From NCBI RefSeq assembly GCF_000719335.1, contig NZ_JOGB01000007.1:1-64000 (forward strand): DNA of 64,000 bases. The letters run 5' to 3'. Made by a program: the position numbers and the translations under genes. Below, in pieces: positions 58,573 to 64,000 of this stretch. The notes beneath the pieces were generated by a model. It worked only from the letters and a program-made list of their open reading frames with translations. It searched no databases and was not told where the DNA came from. Source of the DNA: Streptomyces sp. NRRL S-87 (GTDB lineage: Bacteria; Actinomycetota; Actinomycetes; Streptomycetales; Streptomycetaceae). Each line of letters opens with the position of its first letter. Positions within the stretch are counted from its first letter, which is position 1.

Positions 58573-59393
58573 TGCGGCTCGACGTCGTCACGATCTTCCC
58601 GGAGTACCTCGAGCCCCTGAACGTCTCGCTGGTCGGCAAGGCCCGGGCGCGCGGACAGCTCGACGTACACGTCCACGACCTGCGCGCCTGGACGTACGAC
58701 CGCCACAACACGGTCGACGACACCCCGTACGGCGGCGGTCCCGGCATGGTCATGAAGACCGAGCCCTGGGGCGACGCCCTCGACACGGTCCTGGCCGACG
58801 GGTACGAGTCCGGGGCGCACGGCCCCGTGATGGTCGTCCCCACCCCGAGCGGCCGGCCGTTCACCCAGGAGCTCGCCGTGGAGCTCTCGGAGCGCCCCTG
58901 GCTGATCTTCACGCCGGCCCGCTACGAGGGCATCGACCGGCGCGTGATGGACGAGTACGCCACCCGCATGCCGGTCTACGAGGTCTCCATCGGCGACTAC
59001 GTGCTCGCCGGCGGCGAGGCCGCGGTCCTGGTGGTCACCGAGGCCGTGGCCCGGCTGCTGCCCGGTGTCCTGGGCAACGCCGAGTCCCACCGCGACGACT
59101 CCTTCGCGCCCGGCGAGATGGCCAACCTCCTCGAAGGACCCGTCTACACCAAGCCGCCGCAGTGGCGCGGCCGCGGCATCCCCGAGGTGCTGCTCAGCGG
59201 CCACCACGGCAAGATCGCGCGGTGGCGCCGGGACCAGGCCTTCGCACGGACCGTGGTCAACCGGCCGGACCTCGTCGAGCGCACCCCGGCCGCCGCCTTC
59301 GACAAGAAGGACCGCGAGACGCTGAGCATCCTGGGCTGGGAGCCCGCCCCCGACGGCCGATTTTGGCGCCGGGCACACGCCGTGGAAGAATAG
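58572..59393 (+). CDS. trmD: tRNA (guanine37-N1)-methyltransferase
   Basis: A 273-residue SPOUT methyltransferase. Family blocks are [47 protein letters not shown] and [19 protein letters not shown], plus [25 protein letters not shown]. It forms a trefoil knot and protects against frameshifting. The ATG overlaps the rimM stop. Confidence 0.98.
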   Translation: MRLDVVTIFPEYLEPLNVSLVGKARARGQLDVHVHDLRAWTYDRHNTVDDTPYGGGPGMVMKTEPWGDALDTVLADGYESGAHGPVMVVPTPSGRPFTQELAVELSERPWLIFTPARYEGIDRRVMDEYATRMPVYEVSIGDYVLAGGEAAVLVVTEAVARLLPGVLGNAESHRDDSFAPGEMANLLEGPVYTKPPQWRGRGIPEVLLSGHHGKIARWRRDQAFARTVVNRPDLVERTPAAAFDKKDRETLSILGWEPAPDGRFWRRAHAVEE

Positions 59394-59527
59394 GCGGCTG
59401 CTGTACGCCTGCACCGTGCTCCTGCCACAGGGGGACCGTCGCGGACCGGGTGGAACGGCTACCGACTCTCTACGAACTCCCGCCCGGCGGCCTGTGGCGT
59501 CGTGCGAAGAAAGCAGACGAAAAAACC

Positions 59528-59878
59528 ATGTCGAACCTGCTCGACCAGGTCAACGCCGCCGCGCTGCGCTCCGACGTCCCGGCCTTCCGCCCGGGTGACA
59601 CGGTCAACGTGCACGTCCGCGTCATCGAGGGCAACCGCTCCCGCATCCAGCAGTTCAAGGGCGTCGTCATCCGCCGCCAGGGCTCGGGCGTCAGCGAGAC
59701 CTTCACGGTCCGCAAGGTCTCCTTCAGCGTCGGCGTCGAGCGCACCTTCCCGGTGCACTCCCCGATCTTCGAGAAGATCGAGCTCGTCACCCGCGGTGAC
59801 GTGCGCCGCGCCAAGCTGTACTACCTCCGTGAGCTCCGCGGCAAGGCCGCGAAGATCAAGGAGAAGCGCGACAACTGA
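59528..59878 (+). CDS. rplS: Ribosomal protein L19
   Basis: A 116-residue L19 with [40 protein letters not shown] and the end [14 protein letters not shown] 134-base leader precedes the gene and may be a ribosomal-protein control region; no known leader class was recognised. The signal peptidase cluster follows after 44 bases. Confidence 0.98.
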   Translation: MSNLLDQVNAAALRSDVPAFRPGDTVNVHVRVIEGNRSRIQQFKGVVIRRQGSGVSETFTVRKVSFSVGVERTFPVHSPIFEKIELVTRGDVRRAKLYYLRELRGKAAKIKEKRDN

Positions 59879-59922
59879 GCTCGGCTCCGGTGCTCCGGGG
59901 CGGCCGGATAGGCTCGCCCCCG

Positions 59923-60654
59923 ATGGACACCGAAGCACGACTCACGCAGCGCGGCAGCTCCTCCTCCGATCCCGGCGACGGGACGGCGGGGGAGCGGCCG
60001 CGCTTCGCGTTTTTCCGGCGGCTGACCGTGGGCCGCGCCGCGCTCCTGGGGGTGGCCTGCACGGGCGCCCTCCTGCTGGTGAGCAATTTCGTCGTCCAGC
60101 CCTTCCTCATCCCGAGCCGGTCGATGCAGCCGACGCTCCGGGTGGGGGACCGGGTGCTGGTCAACAAGCTGGCGTACCGTTTCGGCAACCAGCCGCGGCG
60201 CGGTGACGTGGTGGTCTTCGACGGCACCGGTTCCTTCGTGCAGGAGCCCGCCCCCGGCCGTCCGGTGGGCGACCTGGTGCACGGCGCGGCCGCCGCCCTC
60301 GGGCTCGCCGAGCCGGCGGACACCGACTTCGTGAAGCGGGTGGTGGGAGTGGGCGGGGACGACGTGGTCTGCTGCGACGTGCGCGGCCGCGTGAAGGTCA
60401 ACGGCGTGCCGGTCGAGGAGGACTACCTCTACCCCGGCGACGCGCCCTCCCGGGTCCCGTTTCGCATCGCCGTCCCGTTGGGGACGCTGTTCGTCATGGG
60501 GGACCACCGCTCGCAGTCGCGCGACTCCCGGGACCACCTCGGGGACCCGGGCGGCGGCATGGTGCCCGTCGACAAGGTCATCGGGCGGGCCGACTGGATC
60601 GGCTGGCCCTTCACGCACTGGGCCGTCGTGAGAACCGGCGGGGGGCATGGGTAG
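59923..60654 (+). CDS. sipW: Type I signal peptidase SipW
   Basis: A 243-residue membrane peptidase. One N-terminal helix (AALLGVACTGALLLVSNFVV) precedes the catalytic Ser motif PFLIPSRSMQPTLRVGDRVLVNK. The Lys lies in DFVKRVVGVGGDDVVCCDVRG, and the box E-type motif is VMGDHRSQSRDSRDHLG. Streptomycetes carry four consecutive Sip enzymes that process Sec/Tat preproteins. Names are given by order. The end overlaps sipX by eight bases. Confidence 0.93.
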   Translation: MDTEARLTQRGSSSSDPGDGTAGERPRFAFFRRLTVGRAALLGVACTGALLLVSNFVVQPFLIPSRSMQPTLRVGDRVLVNKLAYRFGNQPRRGDVVVFDGTGSFVQEPAPGRPVGDLVHGAAAALGLAEPADTDFVKRVVGVGGDDVVCCDVRGRVKVNGVPVEEDYLYPGDAPSRVPFRIAVPLGTLFVMGDHRSQSRDSRDHLGDPGGGMVPVDKVIGRADWIGWPFTHWAVVRTGGGHG

Positions 60655-61645
60655 CCGCGGGCGGCCGCGCGGCGCGGCCCCCGACCCGCAGCCGGGACCC
60701 CGTGCCGCGGCACGGGCCGGCAGTCGTACGGGCGGGCGCGGGGACGGCCGTACGGACGGCCCGGCGGACGGTCCCGGGGGCGGCCGCGCGGCCGGCCGCA
60801 CGGGCGGTCGTACGCCCACGGGTGCGGGACGGACCGGCGGGCTGGCGGCGGCGGGGGCCGGAACCTCGGTGCCCCTGGCGCCCTCCGGGCCGGGCCGGGC
60901 CGAGCGGCGGCGGCTGGCCCGCCGGATCAAGCGGCGGCGTCGCACCAGGACGGCGGGCGAGGTCCCGTTGCTGGTGGTGGTCGCCCTGCTGATCGCCCTG
61001 CTGCTCAAGACCTTCCTGGTGCAGGCCTTCGTGATCCCGTCCGGGTCGATGGAGCAGACCATCCGGATCGGTGACCGGGTCCTGGTCGACAAGCTCACGC
61101 CCTGGTTCGGGGCCGAGCCCGAGCGGGGCGAGGTCGTGGTCTTCAAGGACCCGGGCGGCTGGCTGCGCGGCGAGACCCGGCGGGTGGAGCCCGACCCGGT
61201 GGGCGTCAAGCAGATCAAGCAGGCGCTGACGTTCATCGGCCTGCTGCCCTCCGCCGACGAGCAGGACCTGATCAAGCGGGTGATCGCGGTCGGCGGGGAC
61301 ACCGTCAAGTGCTGCGACGCGCGCGGCCGGGTCACCGTCAACGGCACCGCGCTGGACGAGCCGTACGTGAGCCCGGGCAATTCACCCTCGGAGGTGACGT
61401 TCGAGGTGAAGGTGCCGAAGGGGCGGTTGTTCGTGATGGGCGACCACCGCGCCAACTCCGCCGACTCGCGCTTCCACCTCGGCGAGCCCTTCCACGGGAC
61501 GATCCCGCAGGAGGGCGTCCTGGGGCGGGCCGTGGTGATCGCCTGGCCCTTCGACCACTGGCGCAAGCTGGAAGTGCCGGCCACCTTCCGGCAGGTGCCG
61601 GAACCCGCGCGGCGCGGGCGCCGCCGGGGCCGCCGGGTCGCATAG
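60647..61645 (+). CDS. sipX: Type I signal peptidase SipX
   Basis: A 332-residue peptidase with an unusual 95-residue Arg/Gly/Ala/Thr/Pro-rich cytoplasmic leader before its membrane helix (VPLLVVVALLIALLLKTFLV). The catalytic Ser is in AFVIPSGSMEQTIRIGD and Lys in DLIKRVIAVGGDTVKCC; VMGDHRANSADSRFHLGE follows. The paralogue sipY shares the KTFLVQAF and DKLTPWFG blocks. No second membrane helix is visible at the C-terminus. Confidence 0.93.
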   Translation: MGSRGRPRGAAPDPQPGPRAAARAGSRTGGRGDGRTDGPADGPGGGRAAGRTGGRTPTGAGRTGGLAAAGAGTSVPLAPSGPGRAERRRLARRIKRRRRTRTAGEVPLLVVVALLIALLLKTFLVQAFVIPSGSMEQTIRIGDRVLVDKLTPWFGAEPERGEVVVFKDPGGWLRGETRRVEPDPVGVKQIKQALTFIGLLPSADEQDLIKRVIAVGGDTVKCCDARGRVTVNGTALDEPYVSPGNSPSEVTFEVKVPKGRLFVMGDHRANSADSRFHLGEPFHGTIPQEGVLGRAVVIAWPFDHWRKLEVPATFRQVPEPARRGRRRGRRVA

Positions 61646-61814
61646 GGTGTCCCCTCGGGATCACGGCATGATCCACACCCAGGATCAGGGCGTGGTCCAC
61701 AGGAACGCCTGGAAAACTGGTCACCTCCCGACCCCTGCGGAACTCCCGCTCGTTAAGGGAGTGGAGCGCTCTCGGCGCATCGGTCGCGGGCGCACGTGCT
61801 GACAGGAGTGAGGA

Positions 61815-62732
61815 GTGGACGTGGGGGATGTGGCGGTCGGCGCACGGTCCGGACGCGAGGAACCCGAGGAACGGCAGGAGGTTGCCGTGGACGGCGACAG
61901 CGGTCGGCCCGCCGACGGTGACGGTCACGACCGGACCGGCGACGGTGACGGTGACGGCACGGCCGAAGGCACCGCGCGCAAGCAGCGCTCCTTCTGGAAG
62001 GAGCTGCCGCTCCTGGTCGGCATCGCCCTGGTCCTCGCGCTGCTGATCAAGACCTTCCTGGTCCAGGCGTTCTCGATCCCCTCAGACTCGATGCAGAACA
62101 CGCTGCAGCGGGGCGACCGGGTGCTGGTGGACAAGCTGACCCCGTGGTTCGGCTCGGAGCCGCAGCGCGGCGAGGTCGTCGTCTTCCACGACCCGAACAA
62201 GTGGCTGGAGGGCGAGCCCACGCCGCAGCCCAATCTGATCCAGGAGTTCCTGAGCAAGATCGGCCTCATGCCCTCCGCCGACGAGAAGGACCTGATCAAG
62301 CGGGTCATCGGGGTCGGCGGCGACCACGTCTCCTGCGCGAAGGGAGGCCCGGTCAAGGTCAACGGCAAGGCCCTCGACGAGCCGTACATCTTCCCCGGCA
62401 ACACCCCGTGCGACGACAAGCCGTTCGACGTCACGGTGCCGAAGGGCCACATCTGGGTGATGGGCGACCACCGCCAGAACTCGTACGACTCCCGGTACCA
62501 CATGGAGGACAAGACCAAGGGCTTCGTGCCCAACGGCAAGGTCGTGGGCCGTGCCGTCGTGGTCGCGTGGCCGGTGACCCGCTGGGCCACCCTGCCGATC
62601 CCGGACACCTTCGACCAGCCCGGTCTGTCGGCCGCCATGGGCGCCGCGCCGGTCGGCCTGGGCGTCGCGGCGGCGGTTCCGCTGGTGCTCTGGCGCCGGC
62701 GGCGGCTTACGCAGGTCGGTACCGACGGGTAG
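61815..62732 (+). CDS. sipY: Type I signal peptidase SipY
   Basis: A 305-residue peptidase with a charged leader rich in Asp/Gly (DGDGHDRTGDGDGDG). A membrane helix (LLVGIALVLALLIKTFLV), the Ser motif AFSIPSDSMQNTLQRGD, the Lys motif DLIKRVIGVGGDHV, the motif VMGDHRQNSYDSRYHME and a C-terminal membrane helix (PVGLGVAAAVPLVLW) complete it. AGGAG precedes the GTG. It is separated from sipX by 169 bases carrying an inverted repeat (61658-61674). Confidence 0.94.
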   Translation: MDVGDVAVGARSGREEPEERQEVAVDGDSGRPADGDGHDRTGDGDGDGTAEGTARKQRSFWKELPLLVGIALVLALLIKTFLVQAFSIPSDSMQNTLQRGDRVLVDKLTPWFGSEPQRGEVVVFHDPNKWLEGEPTPQPNLIQEFLSKIGLMPSADEKDLIKRVIGVGGDHVSCAKGGPVKVNGKALDEPYIFPGNTPCDDKPFDVTVPKGHIWVMGDHRQNSYDSRYHMEDKTKGFVPNGKVVGRAVVVAWPVTRWATLPIPDTFDQPGLSAAMGAAPVGLGVAAAVPLVLWRRRRLTQVGTDG

Positions 62733-62776
62733 GGTGCCGTCCCAGATCGACGGACTCCGAAGGTGGGGGCGCTGGG

Positions 62777-63538
62777 ATGGGCGGTAACGGACGCAAGGAC
62801 GGCCGCGGCGGCCTGGGCAATGTCTTGTCCGGGCTGGCCGTGGCCGTCGGCTTTGTGCTCTTCCTCGGCGGATTCGCCGTCGGGGCGCTGCTCTACCAGC
62901 CGTACACGGTGCCGACCGACTCGATGGTGCCGACGGTGAAGCCCGGGGACCGGGTGCTGGCGCAGCGGGTGGACGGCGACCAGGTGCGCCGCGGCGACGT
63001 CGTGATCTTCACGGACTCCCTGTGGAGCAACGCGCCGATGCTCAAGCGCGTCGTCGGCGTCGGCGGCGACACCGTCAAGTGCTGCGGACAGGGCGGGAAG
63101 CTCACGGTCAACGGCGAGCAGGTGGACGAGCCCTACCTCGACATCAAGCACGGCATGGCGTCCGACCTGCCGTTCGAGGTGAAGGTGCCCGAGGGGAAGC
63201 TGTTCCTGCTCGGCGACCGCCGGGGGGCCTCGCTGGACTCCCGGGCGCACCTCCAGGAGGCCGGCCAGGGCACGGTGCCGCGCTCGGCCGTGACGGCCAG
63301 GGTGGACGCCGTGGCCTGGTCCGAGCAGCGGATGCTGGAGCGGCCCGCGGCCTTCGCGGCCATGCCGGGCGGGGTGTCCGAGCCCGGCCCCCTCAAGGCC
63401 CTCCTCGCGGCGATCGTGCTCGGCGCGGTGCTGGTGCTGGGCGGGGCGGCGTACGGGCCGGTCGCGAAGCTCGCGGCGCGGCGCGGCGGTACGAGCCGTG
63501 CGGGCGGTGCCGAGCGGGAGCGGGCCGGTGCCCGCTGA
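62777..63538 (+). CDS. sipZ: Type I signal peptidase SipZ
   Basis: A 253-residue peptidase, the most divergent of the four. The Ser motif is YTVPTDSMVPTVKPGD and the Lys motif MLKRVVGVGGDTVKCCG. The last motif is LLGDRRGASLDSRAHLQ, with Leu and Arg replacing the MGDHR pattern of its paralogues. Membrane helices lie at about residues 15-40 and 200-220. The ATG at 62777 overlaps no gene; the 3' end overlaps the Nudix gene by eleven bases. Confidence 0.92.
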   Translation: MGGNGRKDGRGGLGNVLSGLAVAVGFVLFLGGFAVGALLYQPYTVPTDSMVPTVKPGDRVLAQRVDGDQVRRGDVVIFTDSLWSNAPMLKRVVGVGGDTVKCCGQGGKLTVNGEQVDEPYLDIKHGMASDLPFEVKVPEGKLFLLGDRRGASLDSRAHLQEAGQGTVPRSAVTARVDAVAWSEQRMLERPAAFAAMPGGVSEPGPLKALLAAIVLGAVLVLGGAAYGPVAKLAARRGGTSRAGGAERERAGAR

Positions 63539-64000
63539 GGCGGCGGGCTCCGCAGGCGCGGCGGGCCCGGAGGGGCACGGCGGTTCCGGGGCGCCGCGGC
63601 AGGTCGCGCGGGTGATCCTGCTCGACCCCGACGACCGGATCCTGCTCCTGCACGGCTTCGAGCCGGCCGACCCGGACGACAGCTGGTGGTTCACGCCCGG
63701 CGGCGGACTCGAGGGCGGGGAGAGCCCGGAGCAGGCCGCCCTGCGGGAGCTGGCCGAGGAGACCGGGATCACACGCGTGGAACTCGGGCCGGTGCTGTGG
63801 CGGCGGTACTGCGAGTTCCCCTTCGACGGGCGGCGCTGGGAGCAGGACGAGTGGTACTTCCTGGCCCGCACGGAGCAGACGGAGACGGCCATGGAAGGCC
63901 TCACCGAGCTGGAGCGGCGCAGCGTGGCCGGAGCGAGATGGTGGACTTCCGCGGAACTGTCGGCGGCCCGTGAGACGGTGTACCCGACCAGGCTCGCCGA
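63528..64000 (+). CDS. Nudix hydrolase (runs off the window)
   Basis: The visible 157 codons begin with a GTG inside the end of sipZ, so the start is inferred from overlap. The Nudix box reads GGGLEGGESPEQAALRELAEETGI (read in two parts), with the preceding RVILLDPDDRILLLHGF strand. It hydrolyses nucleoside diphosphates linked to another moiety; the substrate is not predictable. The C-terminus is outside the window. Confidence 0.92.
   Translation, partial: MPAEAAGSAGAAGPEGHGGSGAPRQVARVILLDPDDRILLLHGFEPADPDDSWWFTPGGGLEGGESPEQAALRELAEETGITRVELGPVLWRRYCEFPFDGRRWEQDEWYFLARTEQTETAMEGLTELERRSVAGARWWTSAELSAARETVYPTRLA

Noticed and set aside
61658..61674. GGATCA-CGGCA-TGATCC dyad between sipX and sipY
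   Set aside because: The arms are only six bases and several GGATCA/TGATCC words occur nearby. It is not strong enough to report as a site.

Overview
The window is a stretch of conserved chromosomal core from a high-GC actinobacterium, almost certainly a Streptomyces. The support is strong third-position G/C bias, many GTG/TTG starts, a cvn 'conservon', NsdA, NdgR, a lysine-tailed HU (HupS), four consecutive type I signal peptidases, and a gene order that from memory follows the S. coelicolor SCO5541-SCO5601 region. No insertion sequence, integrase, CRISPR array or rRNA was seen.

Layout. 1-4889 (minus): conservon cvnA-B-C-D (sensor kinase-like protein, roadblock, DUF742, GTPase cut by the window edge). 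4890-5936: mostly non-coding, holding one odd 65-residue peptide gene. 5937-9691: FAH-family hydrolase, gltX, a HAD phosphatase and a five-gene tRNA array (Gln-Glu-Glu-Gln-Glu). 9888-12813: ndgR divergent from leuCD. 12929-18213: a small conserved protein, hupS, cofC, a PlsC acyltransferase, gpsA and ddlA. 18289-21441: DUF3515 lipoprotein, a lone Lrp ligand-binding domain, thiL-thiD and rpmB. 21688-28056: DhaL-like protein, recG, a damaged rsmD, coaD and a DivIVA-like coiled-coil protein. 28204-30907: DUF177-rpmF-rnc-mutM. 30993-33604: HxlR regulator/flavodoxin pair, CAP-domain protein and acylphosphatase. 33798-38227: a structured leader, a 70-residue coiled-coil protein and smc. 38465-43401: glcP, LLM flavin oxidoreductase, ftsY and a prim-pol-like protein. 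43785-49792: nsdA, then amtB-glnK-glnD behind a GlnR-type box. 49953-56886: ffh, an FtsH protease, a methyltransferase, an archaeal/eukaryal-type prolyl-tRNA synthetase and an SprT-like protein. 57133-63538: rpsP-khpA-rimM-trmD-rplS and sipW-X-Y-Z. 63528-64000: start of a Nudix hydrolase.

How it fits together. Several blocks are functional units. FtsY, Ffh and four signal peptidases serve protein export. GltX sits beside tRNA-Glu and tRNA-Gln genes that it would charge in an organism using the GatCAB route. AmtB, GlnK and GlnD form the nitrogen-sensing cascade. NdgR probably controls leuCD. rpsP to rplS is the classical ribosomal protein/tRNA-modification cluster. Four-base stop/start overlaps couple plsC-gpsA, thiL-thiD, rsmD-coaD and amtB-glnK.

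The features that depart most from the expected core are the N-terminal deletion of rsmD immediately after the recG stop, a ProRS of the non-bacterial type next to an FtsH and a methyltransferase, a low-complexity insertion in the Smc hinge region, a candidate cis-regulatory RNA upstream of the 70-residue gene before smc, a 22-base perfect inverted repeat before nsdA, and the 65-residue peptide with a duplicated ANPRRT motif. All calls come from reading the sequence; no database search was run.
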